A DNA stretch of 64,000 nt from Ambrosia x helenae (lineage: Eukaryota > Streptophyta > Magnoliopsida > Asterales > Asteraceae): the NCBI GenBank assembly GCA_030844895.1, contig JAUTDX010000229.1:245001-309000 (forward strand), read 5' to 3'. Below the pieces are notes generated by a model, which saw only the letters and a list, made by a program, of their open reading frames with translations, did no database searches and had not been told where the DNA came from. Below, piece after piece: positions 33,601 through 44,800 of the stretch; the first letter of the stretch is position 1; each line of letters begins with the position of its first letter. A program made the position numbers and the translations under genes.

Positions 33601-34638
33601 ACCTGGATTTCTACCGATTGTCACATTCGATTATACCTCGCGTTTGGTTCATAATTCGTGTTGACCCGACCTGTCATGTTTGACCATGTTGACCTCGGTT
33701 GACTTATGTTGACTGCCCCTTTGACTTGTTCCTTTGACCCGAACTTCTGACTGTGGTCCATCACCATCATCATAACAATAATCCATCTATCGAGATCAAC
33801 AACCATAACCCATTGCTGTGAACCCCTACGACTTTAATCTCCTCCTCACCCAAGACCACCACCACCGTAGCATCACCAACACCCGAATCATCACTCCCTG
33901 AAAACTAACCACCTCCCTCATCCTTATCAGCATAATATTATCCAAGAAAAAGGGGTTTTACCTCATTGACTAGATCCGAACCGGTTGGAAATGGAAAGGG
34001 GTTGCCACCTCCGCTGTCACCATGAATCACCTCCATCAGCCATCTTCCACCTCTGGTTCCCTTCTTCCTCCGTCTCCGGTTTTCTCTCTGTCAGTTTCTC
34101 TCTATGCGTCTCTATCTAGATATGATAATAATCATCAAAGCGAAGGGGGTGGGGGTGTTGGTTGAGGGGTCTTGCTGCCGGTGGTTCCACCACGAGGAGG
34201 AGGTGACCTTCCGTTCATCTATTGTCCATTCTCTCTCTACTCGTTTCTCTCTCTAGCTTCTTACAGTAAGTGTGTGTAGTTGGAGAGATAAGAGGGTGAC
34301 GAGTTAAGTGTGTTTGTGTATGTTCTATTATGTGTTTACGTGGGTTTATAAAGGTGGGTGGGTCTAGGTGTTTTAAGGGTAAAGTGCCATGGGGCACATG
34401 GCACTCATGCCATGTGTCCCCATGGATGACTAATCCACTAGTCACGGGGTGTAGGTTCGGGTTCGCTATGTGTATTAGTTCGGTTTCGTAAACGTATTCT
34501 AATAATAATTTGTATGTTCGGTGGTTCGGTTTTCTGTTTCACATAATATCGTTTTATTTATTAGTTGTCGTCAATGGTTTGTTCGTTGTATATAGATAAT
34601 AATTCGAAAATTTTTTGGGGCCGTTCTGGGTTGTTACA
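30633..34638 (-). mobile_element. 4.0-kb LTR of a Tekay-like Gypsy element (solo)
   Basis: The stretch begins TGTCACACCCCGAC and ends GGGTTGTTACA, the same end pattern as the solo LTRs at 3760 and 44806, and carries the shared internal phrases GAGTTCACAGG and GGGCCGTGAACTCACCTTA once each, which suggests one long LTR instead of a pair. The flanks are ACTTC on the left and ACTCC on the right, a 4-of-5 match. The two sides also belong to Copia copies in opposite orientation, so insertion followed by rearrangement is likely. CA-rich repeats lie at 32690-32730 and AAT runs near 33165 and 33345. Confidence 0.65.
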
Positions 34639-34642
34639 ACTC

Positions 34643-34867
34643 CATTGCTGATAGACAATACCTCAGCCATTAGCATCATTCAAAATCCTGTCCAATTTTC
34701 AAAGACAAAACATATTGAAATCAGGTATCACTTCATAAGAGATTGCTATGAAAAAGGTAAAATATGTACACACAGCCAATCAATTAGCTGATGTGTTCAC
34801 AAAACCTCTTGAGTCATCAACATTTCAGAGGTTAGTATCCATGCTTGGGATGCTAAATTTTGAGTAA
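34643..34867 (+). pseudogene. Copia RNase H C-terminus
   Basis: The frame reads D-N-T-S-A-I-S-I, N-P-V-Q-F-S-K-T-K-H-I-E-I-R and, after a frameshift near 34752, Y-V-H-T-A-N-Q-L-A-D-V-F-T-K-P-L and a stop at 34865. K-H-I-E-I-R-Y-H-F and D-V-F-T-K-P-L are the standard closing motifs of Copia polyproteins. Confidence 0.85.
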
Positions 34868-35302
34868 AATTTGTATGTGTTCTTACTTTTTGTATATAGT
34901 TTTTTTTAGCTTGTGCACTTACTTATTTTTCTTTATGTTTATTAAACCTCTAATGACCAAAGGAGAGAAACTACTGATGTACAAAAATATCTGAAGGGAA
35001 AAAATTTCAAGAAAGAGGAACTACTGATGAGTAATTCATCAGAAGTTAAATTGAGTGTTTTAAATGGTATTCTCATCAGTTGTTTTCAAACTACTGAAGA
35101 GAATTGGGAAACTACTGATGAACATTTTTGTCTCATCAGCAGTTTGGTTAAAAAGGGCAAAACAGTAAATTCACCATCAGAAGTTTGACCTAAAACGACT
35201 ATAACTTCTGAAAACGCCTCTTTCTCATTTATTGTCATTCAAAAACCAACTTTCCCTCTCTCACAAACCCTCCAAAATCTAATCACTATTCAATCAATAT
35301 CC

Positions 35303-37170
35303 ATGGCTCTCGTACTCAAACAGGGACATAATAAAAAAGGCTAATTCAAGAAAGATAAAGCTTGGTCCCAATACGACGAAATCATTGATTTAGTCGTCAA
35401 ATCCAACTATTACATAGCATTCACTGTAGACCCACCAATTCATACTGAAACTCTAAATGAGTTATGGGCAAATGTTGTTGCTGTAACAGTTGAAGACAAG
35501 GTGATTTCCCTCAAATCAACAATCAAAGGGAAGACAATGGCTGAGTGTGGTTACCAAGGTACTGTTCAGTTAACCATGACTGAGTGTGGTTACCAAGGTA
35601 CTCTATCACATGCAACCATTCATAAAAAGTTCTTTGATGCACCATACAAATTGCTTTTCCATTATATAATCATGTGTTTGAGTCCTAAACTGGCTCTTAT
35701 GATCAGATGTCCTCTGCTTTACAAAGAATTTTCCATTCCATTGTGAATGAAACTCCTTTCGGGGCATCATCATATTTTTTCAATGAACTGGTTTTGCATC
35801 ATCAAAACGATAAAAAGAAATTTTTATTGTACCCAAGGTTCCTAATGCACTGTATAATCAAGGAACTTGGTGAGGAGGTACTTGTGGGAAAAGATTCAAA
35901 TTTAAACCCTTTAAACTCACAAGTATTCTCTAAGCACAACAAACCGGCCAGTGGGCCAGAAGATGACCCAGGGGAATAAGAAACAGTCCCCAAGGAACCC
36001 ACATCTTCAAAACCCTCTACCTCAAATACCAAAAAGCTTACAACTAAAATTTTCTAAACCACTAGACCCAAAAGAAAAGCACCTCAGGAGGTTGAGATAC
36101 CTGAGGATGTTAATGTGCAATCTGCACTTGACTTAAATGTTGCTGAAACTTCCTCTCAGTTACATTCACTATCTCATTCATCCCCACAAAGAGCTAGACC
36201 ATTTCTATCTAGTTTTCAAGAAAACCAAAACTGCTGAACCCACTTTAGAAACTATTGAACCTGAAACTACTGATAACCAAATTGATGTTCCTAAACCAAC
36301 TGAAACACCTCCTACTGAACATCAACTTTCCCCATCCAAAACAGTTGAAATAGCCCAATTTCTCTTCGGATTGAAATCAACTATCACATCACCAAGTGGC
36401 ACCCCCCCACTCACTAATTCAAACGGGGGTGAAAATTTAGATATGGCCATTGATGATGATAGTATCAATCCTAACCAAAAAGATGAGGAAGGACCAAGGT
36501 TTCATAGCCCAACTCATGAAACTATTGGTATGGATAAGGCTGTTACTACTCTTATACCACCTAGTGGTGGATTTGAGGACAGAAGTAACATTGCTAAGAC
36601 CTTATCCATGGAAACTGCTGATGAAGGCTCTGAGCCTAAGGCAGGAAAACCTCAGAACCAAGAAAAAGAGGTTCATGATACTACAAGGATGAGTCTAGAT
36701 CATGATAAAACTGGTGATGCTCTCATCCGGGATTCAGATGATTCTATTAACTTGGATGATGTTTCAAAGTTCAAGGAATTGACAGCTGATTGTGAAGGTC
36801 CTGAATCCAATGTATCTGTACTCAAGGAGTCAGTCACAAACCAAGGTTATCAGTGAACATAACATCCATATTCCTAGTGATACACCTGGTATTGTACAAG
36901 TTGAACAAGGCAAAAGATCCAACCTGGTCATTTATGAAATTAAAGATCAATCACAACTAGGCCAACCCAAAAACCAAGAAAGGGGTCTTGTACCCTACAC
37001 AATAGATTTTGACAGGTCCAAATCAAAGATAGTAAAATGGGCATTTGATCACAAATAAAAATCTGTGGTGTTGACAAGAGAAGATGGTTCCTTCAAGATC
37101 TTCAAAACCAAGGATGAACTGACAAACCTTTCAACTAAAGATCTCTTAGCAGTTCAATACCTTAAACCTT
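35303..37170 (+). pseudogene. Extra ORF downstream of pol in SIRE-like Copia, broken
   Basis: It starts M-A-L-V-L-K-Q-G at 35303 and is read through several frames: P-P-I-H-T-E-T-L-N-E-L-W, then L-F-H-Y-I-I-M, then F-N-E-L and Y-P-R-F-L-M-H-C (35707-35979), then a long acidic, T/P/E-rich stretch (36137-36856) and a lysine-rich end near 37060. A stop and several frameshifts break it. In SIRE elements this position is sometimes called env-like, but I see no signal peptide or membrane segment, so a gag-related accessory role is as likely. Not a host gene. Confidence 0.6.
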
Positions 37171-37308
37171 AACAGGGACCACTCACTAATCAACAAGCTG
37201 ATCAACTAGAACTCTCCATGATTAGAGAAATTTGGAGAATTCTTGATTGCAGAAGAAGATTAAATAAAGATTAGATAAGGTTTTGGCTTCATCAATCCAG
37301 GGGGAGAT

Positions 37309-38027
37309 TGTTGGGTCAAAGAGGATTGATAAGCATTTAAACCTTAATCTAATATCCTCTCTGCAAGATTTGTTTTAGTAAAATAAACCGCTGATTAGCA
37401 AAGTACTGATGAATAGAAGTGAAGTACTGATGAAGAATCAAAATGGACGAAAGTACTAAAGAACAAGTTCTGAAGACCAACTTCTGATGAACAACTACTG
37501 AAGGATAACTTCCGAAGAACAACTACTGAAGAACAAACTAAAGACAACTACTGATGAAAGATCTCATCAGTAGTTACCAGAAGAACATTAGTAGTTATGC
37601 TCAATCATCAGTAGTTCTATGGAATGTTACAATCCTACAAGACCTTCAGTAGTTTAGTATTATATTAAGTATTTTGGTAGTGGAACAATTATTTAGTATT
37701 ATCTCTGCTTTTTGTTTCGCTGTACTCGTGTATAAATAGATGGGTTACACCCACTATTATATACACCTGTTTTTGCATACTTGTAACCGGCTTAGTGCTG
37801 TACAATTGTCAAATACAATATATGAAAAGCATTTGAATTATTCTCCTTGTTTTACTCATCTTTATTGCTTTTTCATATACATGCAAAAACACTTTAGTTT
37901 TCTATCCAAGGGGGAGCTTATTCTTAATCATATTTGAAGTATTATTCTTGCAAACAAAGTTTTATATTCCGCTCCATCTTGGATTTATTGTTTGTTTTCA
38001 AGAGTATGTCAAGCTGAGATCCTAACA
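37309..38027 (+). repeat. 3' LTR of the plus-strand SIRE-like Copia
   Basis: The LTR starts TGTTGGG and ends CCTAACA, directly after the polypurine tract AGGGGGAGAT. A TATA-like TATAAATAG lies at 37731-37739. The first third is crowded with ACTACTGATGA and its complement. Confidence 0.75.
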
Positions 38028-38279
38028 CATATGTTTAAAGTTTCGACAACCAAACATGAACCTAGACGCAAGTGTGACTCCGTGCGCCTAATCTGACTGC
38101 TGCTACCTTAGGGACCTGAGAAAACATGCTAAAAATGTCAACATATAATGCTGGTGAGTTCACAGGTTTTATGTAAAACGTTTCATATGTTTTGAAAGAT
38201 CATTCATGTTACTACTGTGTAATAAAGACGCTAGCTAGGCGTGTGAACCTCACTATGACGATACGTCGTAAGAACCACC

Positions 38280-38410
38280 CAACGAACTGCCGCATTCACG
38301 GCTAACGAACTACCGCATTCACGGCTAATGAACTAATACATTAACGGCTAACGAACTACCACATTAACGGCTAACGAACTGCCGCATTCACGACTAAATG
38401 AACTGTCACA
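38280..38410. repeat. Tandem array of about 27 bp (CGGCTAACGAACT)
   Basis: About five imperfect copies of the phrase GAACTACCGCATTCACGGCTAAC lie inside the truncated Gypsy LTR. Confidence 0.75.
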
Positions 38411-39949
38411 TCGTTGGCCACATGAACTGGGCTCAAACGAATCGCATAGTAACAAAAGATAACCCTAGTATAACATGATCCTTATAAATAGAAGTACGTA
38501 GCATGTTTCTCCCGTGAAAAAAAACACTGAAAGTGGGGCCGTGAAACTCACCTTAGGTTGCGTTCTTCTTAAAAGATAACAGACAATGCATTGATATTCC
38601 CTAGTATCGGCGACCTATCATAAGATGTTTATGAGTACTCGGACTATTAACTCGTAGGTCAACTAGTCCCCTGAATGTCCAGACCATAACCCTGTATGTT
38701 TGAAAACATGTTTAAACGTTAATCTGACCACACAAGACAAGACCCGACATCCCATTGGTGACCCAACATCCCACGTATTAGTCAAATACAAGTAATAAAG
38801 CAATCATATGCAACTATGCACTTAGCACGCACAATAGTTCACCAAGTCTAGCATACAGCTCACATATTGCATATATGAGTCCGAACACGTGTTATCAGGT
38901 TTCTAGACATGTCATGGGGTTCCCAATATGTTCCAAGGTGTCAAACCATGTTCCGAGTTCCCAAAATACCCTTACAGCAGCAAAACACACGACTAGGCAT
39001 CAAAACACACGACTAGGTATCAAACAGGCGACTAGCAATGCTAGTCACCCCTTGGACAGGCGACTAGCTTTGGTAGTCGCCCTTTCGTGTGTTTAACCCT
39101 CCAAATCAGATCCGAACCATGTAAAAACACCCAATATCAATGCATAATCATGAAGCAACTTATCCTAAACGAAAACCCCCGATTTATCCTCAGTCTAATG
39201 CCCTAATTGCAAGCATTTCCTAAAATGGAATAATATTATGAAAACATCACATCAATACATGTATAACTTACCCTAAATGGCAAATAATCAGATTTCATCA
39301 CATAATCACGTGGCAAATCATCATCCTACTGTTACTACATCATTCTAGCATAAACCCAAACATCAAACAATCATCGAATCACCTCATAGCATCTTAAATC
39401 CTCCTAATGCACTCAAACGGGTCAAAACGCATATTATCATCTAAACACATCAAACAACCGTCAAAATCCTAGATAATCATCCTAACAACTCATTCATATA
39501 AGAAAAACATCAAACACATAAGAATCCCCATGTTTTAATCATAAAAAATCATTCTTTGCATGAAATCTTCACATAGAACCCATATAAAGGATTAGACTTG
39601 TTTTAAAACTGTTTTTCAAAGGTTTTCAAAGACACAACCCTTATAAAATCTGGCCTGGACCTTTAGGGATAAAAATACTGACATGATAAAAGCTTAGGAT
39701 GAATAACACACCTTAGATTTTGCTAGAAAGGATGTTTAAAGCTTGGAAATTGTATAACCAGGTCAAAAACGGGTTTTATAGATTAAGGATGGTGTGAGAG
39801 AGGTTTAGGGCGAGTTAGGGTTGCACAAATGATGTTTAGCAAGTCAAATATGGTATTTATAGCTGTTGCTAGTTGGCTGACACTCAGGGGGCGACTAGCA
39901 ATGGTAACACGCGACTAGTATGCTATCAAGCATGCTATAACAGGCGTCT

Positions 39950-40172
39950 AGCATGCCATTAAGCATGCTGATGCAAACTACTAGCAAGCTATCTAACATG
40001 TTGATGCACACTACTAGCAAGCTATCTAACATGTTAATACACACTAATAGCAAGCTATCTCACATGTTAATACACACTACTAACAAGCTATCTAACAAGT
40101 TAATACACACTACTAGCAAGCTATCTAACATGTTAATACACACTACTAGCAAGCTATCTAACATGTTAATAC
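39950..40172. repeat. 33-bp minisatellite inside an LTR
   Basis: About seven copies of a 33-base unit containing CTAGCAAGCTATCTAACATG. Because 33 is divisible by three, it creates an artificial open frame at 39953-40237 repeating T-S-K-L-S-N-M-L-I-H. This is not a gene. Confidence 0.85.
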
Positions 40173-40537
40173 ATAATTTCACGCATTCACATATCGGCAT
40201 GCTATACACTGATCGTAAAACATTTACTACCCGATAACTAACACGTTTACGTTAATTCACCAATTCCCGAGACTCGAGACTCGCGTGTATGCGTTTAACC
40301 CGGTGATCCTCCGAATCATCATCCCTTGGACACATGGATATAAAACCGACTCCCGATGATCCTCCGAACCATCGAACCGACCCCCGATGATTCCCTGAAT
40401 CACCATAACGACTCCCGATGATTATCTGAATCATCAAATCGACTCAACTAACCCAGTTAAGTATGTTTTATGAATGTTTTGCTAAAGTTGACTTATATGT
40501 TTGCAAAAGTATTATCCTTAGTTTGCCGGGTGTCACA

Positions 40538-40915
40538 ACAGGTCTAAAATGTAAAGATTATTCACCCTCGGAGCTTTTAGCATGATCCACTTTTTTGAAT
40601 TTCAAAACCAGGCTTTAGGATGTAGCAAGCTTTGTCATCAAAATAAATAGAGAACTTCTTATCATAGATTTGAGAAATGCTCAGAAGATTGTAGTCGATC
40701 TGCTTCACCTACGCGATCTTTTCAAAACTAACAATCCCATTACTTACACTTCCCTCCATCGTGATATACCCTCCTTTGTTACCGGCAAAGGCAAAATAAC
40801 CTCCATTGATATTCTTAATATCGAAAAGGAGTGTCATGTCCCCTGTCATGTGCCCGAAAGCTCCACCATCAATAATCTAAAGACTATTAATAGGGCCAGC
40901 TGGAACTCCCTGCAC
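40538..40915 (-). pseudogene. Copia protease to pre-integrase fragment
   Basis: On the minus strand the frame reads I-I-D-G-G-A-F-G-H-M-T-G-D with the S of the D-S-G protease triad replaced by G, then N-I-N-G-G-Y-F-A-F-A-G-N-K-G-G and later Q-I-D-Y-N-L-L-S-I-S-Q-I-Y. This is the expected order after Copia gag, and the element ends here at the Gypsy LTR. Confidence 0.65.
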
Positions 40916-41400
40916 GAGCAATTAAAAGATTAGTTCTTTCGGGGACCCATCACCCAAGCATTCAAGGTCTTGGGTCGTCCAGAATCAACTTTCATAGACG
41001 AATCACTACTTGTAGGATCACTCTTTTCAACAACTTGACTTGGAACACTAGAAGATGAGGTGGCACAATTAGAAGAACCTTTTGGTAGCCAAGTTTGCTT
41101 AGGTCGTTTTAGAATTCGAATTTGTTTTGGATCTTCAACTTTAGCATTTTCAGTTTTCTTTTGGACGTCCTTTAGTTGAACATTCTTAGTAACCTTGTCT
41201 GATTTAACAGATGAAGGTCCAGCCTCAAACTTAACAGATGGTTTAGGATAAACCATATGCTTGTCTTTCATGGTGTTCACCATTGGTTTATTCTCTGGTC
41301 TGTTCTTCGGTTTCGATTGTCATAGACAATCGGTTGTTTTCCTCTAGATTGATAAAACTGCCTCTGAGAATAAACAACTCTCGAATCCTTTTGGCTTCTT

Positions 41401-42915
41401 CTAACCTCTTATGTCTAACATATAGGCAGTGAACAAGTAAATGTCCTCTCTCCCCACATTTAAATCAGGCATGGTATCATAGCCTCTTGCAAAAGTGTTA
41501 ACTGGGTATTGATCATCAATACACTTTCGTCTCAAACTCTCAGGAGCAGGCTCCAGTGAGTAAGCTGGTTCCATTAAAGCATTAACACTTTCATCAGGTT
41601 TCACAAACTCAGTCACATGAACATTGGGTATTTTGGAGTTATCACCATACAGTTTTCTGATTAATTCTGGTGGAAAATCATTTGTTCTTTCATATTTAGA
41701 AAACCAGATTGTGCTTTCTTGCCAAATTTTAGAAATTTTTGAATAGTTAACAAATTTTAGGGGATACTCCTCATCAGAAAATATCTGATCAGATCCTTCC
41801 ATCCGATAGAATACTTTCACACCATTTTCCGATTGATTCTCATCATTTTTCTTAACTGATTCTTTCGATTCAGTTTTCTTCTCTGATGATTTTGGATTTG
41901 TTTCAGCCTTGGGAGGAACTTGAACCATTAGAGATGGATATGCAATGTGATTTTCCAAAGGAATATCAACATTGGGTTTAGGTTCATCCTCAGCCTCAGC
42001 CTCCGAATCAGAATCGTCAGACACCGCTACCACATTCTCATTGTTCACACCTAGTATTGGTCTCACATCTGAATGCGGATCACCCACACTAGAGGTGTTT
42101 GATTCGTTTTCAGATGTGGAAGTCGATGTCTCCGAACTCCCCGTGCTAACCCTATGTAGGTTGTGATTCTCAAACAACACAGGAGAAGGAACAGACTTGT
42201 AACTAATACTAGTTGGAACACCATTTTTGTCTAGTAGTTCAACTATATGATGAAGAACATATCTCACATTGAGATAGCTTTCAAGTTTCTTGTTCATTTT
42301 CACATACATACATCTGACCTTGGCCATTTTAAGCTTTGTTTCTTCAATTTCATTGATGTAATTATTAATTGCAATTTGTTTATTTGAAAGTGTTTTTTTT
42401 AACCCAGACACATCTTTCTTATAATTGTCTAAAGTTTTGTTCAAAGCTCTTTCATTCTTTCTAAAAGTTTCAATAGCATTTTTAGCACTGGCCAAGTCAG
42501 TCGTTAAATTCAGATTTTCACATTCAAGTCTATCACACTTTCCTAGCAATGTAACATAGTCATGGCACTTAGGAAGTGAGTTAGAACTTACCAGGTTAGT
42601 GGGATCAGTTATAGCCATCAAAGCTAAATGAGCTTCCTTTCCAGAAAAGAATTTGGAATAATCAACTCTGGTGCAAGCATCATCCACCATGCACGAATTT
42701 TTACTGATTAGAAAATCGGCTTCAGCTAACAACTGATCAACATCATTGTCTAGAGAAGTTAGACTTGCTTCTGAACCAGTTTCACTCTCAGAATCTGAAT
42801 AATATGATTCTTGCACATCCGAAACATAACTTTGTTCAACAACCATCCCAGTCTTACTTTCCTCAACTACCGGTTCAATCACTAACTCTTCTTCTTTACC
42901 TGCTTCATCATTCAC
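41401..42915 (-). pseudogene. SIRE-like Copia gag C-terminal region (acidic, coiled coil)
   Basis: A 504-codon open frame. The first 60 residues are acidic (E-E-E-L-V-I-E and S-D-S-E-S-E-T-G), then residues about 120-210 have leucine/lysine heptad spacing of a coiled coil (K-C-D-R-L-E-C-E-N, K-N-E-R-A-L-N-K-T-L), then a serine-rich linker and a lysine/glutamate-rich stretch. It continues leftward, after a break, in the frame 41283-40930. Position between the gag zinc knuckle and the protease, and the lack of introns, identify it as retrotransposon gag, not a host coiled-coil protein. Confidence 0.75.
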
Positions 42916-43010
42916 AACTTCTTAAGCAAAACATGCAACATTTCCTCGAGAAATCTCTTCAACACCCAATTGCATGTTGTTCCAATTGAACCCTTCATCT
43001 TGCTGGACTA

Positions 43011-44750
43011 TCAGCGCTTTGTTGTCATTGGTATTTGGTTGGTGGACGTGGTTACATGAACAATGTTTGTTTCATGATTTGGTGTATTTTGAGTTGGGTT
43101 AGGTGATGATGTTTGTCTTTGATTAGTGTTTTGTGAAACATATTGTTGGTTTTGGTTTTGATTTGTAGTTAGTGTTAAATGGGTTTCGGTTTCCTTGTTA
43201 CTTTGGTTTGGTGCATCTCGGGCAAAATGTCCTCTTGTTCCACAATTGAAACAAGTGACTTTAGCTTTGTTGAACCCATAAGTGGTGTTAGGTGAAGTGG
43301 CTAAATCAGTTCTCCCTGTACGCTCCATGAATTTATGAGCTTTCTTTACCACGCTTGCAAATGCCCACTGAATATCAATTAGTTCCATCTCATCTTTGTC
43401 AATCTGTGCATAATCTCCATTAGTCGAATTGTTGTTACCAATTTGACCAGCCACAAGTCCGTTGTATGATGCAACAAGAGCGGACACAAAAGCAACATGC
43501 TTTTGAGCTACTTCTATAGTCACATTGTCCAAGTTGGAAGTTTCTAGCACAACGGAACTTAAGCTTGATGGTGCTTGCCCAACGTTTGATGAAGATTGTT
43601 CAGTCATGTTCATCTGCAGACTGCATTGGATCTTGAGATTGTGTATATGAAGAAGATGAAGAAACTCCATAATAGCTAACATGATTGGTTGGTTAAACAC
43701 TCGATACAAAGGCAGTTTCTAGTGCTGAACTGACACCGACAGTTGGAATGGCTGAAGAGGAAGAACTTGCATAACACAATTCCAGATTATGTGGAATCTG
43801 ATATCTCTTCGCTTTCCTTCTCTCCTCAATCTCCTTATTTTCCAACCTTTGGATAAACTCGTTCAAAGTTCAGAAAGGGAACGAATCTTTCTCTTTCAAG
43901 ACTTCTACATGCAGACTCCAATAATCAGGTAAAGCATCTGCAAACCTTTCAACACACTTTGCCATAGGATAAACAATTTCATAGTTAGAAAGTTCAGATA
44001 ATAAATGAAAGAAACGAGCAGTTAACTCCTTCAAAGTCTCATTTCCAACACAACTAAAATTCTCAAATTCTTTCTTCAGTTCATCCGTTCTGAGCTTTCT
44101 CGTTTTCTCATTCCCATCGTTCTCGCTATGAAGAGCTTCCCACAGTTGTTTAGATGTTGAACATGGTCCAAACTGGTGCAACAAATTTGTAGTTAAGGCT
44201 TGAGACAACTGCGAGTATGCTTTCTTCTCAGCTGCATACTTTTTCTTCTCAGCATCAGACAAATCATCTAGTGCAGCTTGGAGTGCTTGAGTTCTCCACC
44301 ATAGGTTGCACATATCCACGTTGCAACATTTGCCATGCCTCTCTACCATCTAACCCTTTTAAGTGAATCTTAAACCTCTTATGCCACGATGGATACTCCG
44401 AAATATCCATCAACTTCGGTGGTTGGTTACCATTTCCGATGGACAAGTCATTCATCAATGTTGAAATGGCAGTTGTTGTCTGATTTTGAACAGCTCATCA
44501 ATGTTGAAATGGCAGTTGTTGTCTGATTTTGAACACCTGCGGCTGCTGCAACATCCTAATAATCCGGCATTGGTTGAGTAGGAGGTCGCACAACGGGTTG
44601 AGACGGTTGAGAAACCGCCCAATAATTGACCATCGGTTGTTGCCGTTGTTTTCCTCTCTCTGCTGCAACTGCCCAGGGACTCATCGGTGTTTGTTGTTGT
44701 TGTGTCATGTTAGGTCGGTTGTTCATCGGACATCCCAAAATGTTGTCCAT
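43011..44750 (-). pseudogene. SIRE-like Copia gag (UBN2-type) with zinc knuckle
   Basis: From M-D-N-I-L-G at 44750 a Q/P-rich start is followed by Y-P-S-W-H-K-R-F-K-I-H-L-K-G, then the UBN2 gag block with L-H-Q-F-G-P-C-S-T-S-K-Q-L-W-E-A-L and F-F-H-L-L-S-E-L-S-N-Y (44349-43870), then a zinc knuckle C-F-N-C-G-T-R-G-H-F-A-R-D-A near 43245-43205, whose final cysteine is replaced by alanine. A 43-base tandem duplication at 44452-44537, not a multiple of three, shifts the frame, and other breaks occur near 44330 and 43870. Dead copy. Confidence 0.8.
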
Positions 44751-44800
44751 GATATAAAAGTTCCAACACTTAGAAAAATTTACCAAATTTTCTGTTCTGG

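Larger units (their letters stand above)
34639..38027 (+). mobile_element. SIRE-like Copia 3' half, plus strand
   Basis: In order: the end of the RNase H domain (34643-34867), a spacer with many ACTACTGATGA words, an extra ORF (from 35303), a polypurine tract (37298-37308) and the 3' LTR (37309-38027, 719 bases, TGTTGGGTC...GATCCTAACA). The 5' half, including its LTR, is absent. An extra ORF between pol and the 3' LTR is known for SIRE/Maximus Copia elements. Confidence 0.75.
38028..40537 (-). mobile_element. Truncated Tekay-like Gypsy LTR
   Basis: The right end GCCGGGTGTCACA matches the LTR ending at 47472 (GTCGGGTGTCACA), and the segments ACCTTAGGGACCTGAG, AATGCTGGTGAGTTCAC and GGGGCCGTGAAACTCACCTTAGG line up with 45061-45590. 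Its other end (TGTCACACCC) is missing, cut where the Copia LTR ends at 38027. It carries two private tandem arrays, at 38280-38410 and 39950-40170. Confidence 0.7.

Noticed and set aside
35303..37170. Functional envelope gene of an endogenous retrovirus
   Set aside because: No signal peptide or membrane segment was seen, the frame is broken several times, and the position fits the extra ORF of SIRE-like Copia elements.
39950..40172. Regularly spaced repeats resembling a CRISPR array
   Set aside because: The units abut as a minisatellite with no unique spacers, and the setting is a plant LTR.
41401..42915. Long coiled-coil ORF as a host gene
   Set aside because: It follows a gag zinc knuckle and precedes a protease remnant within a Copia element, and has no introns.
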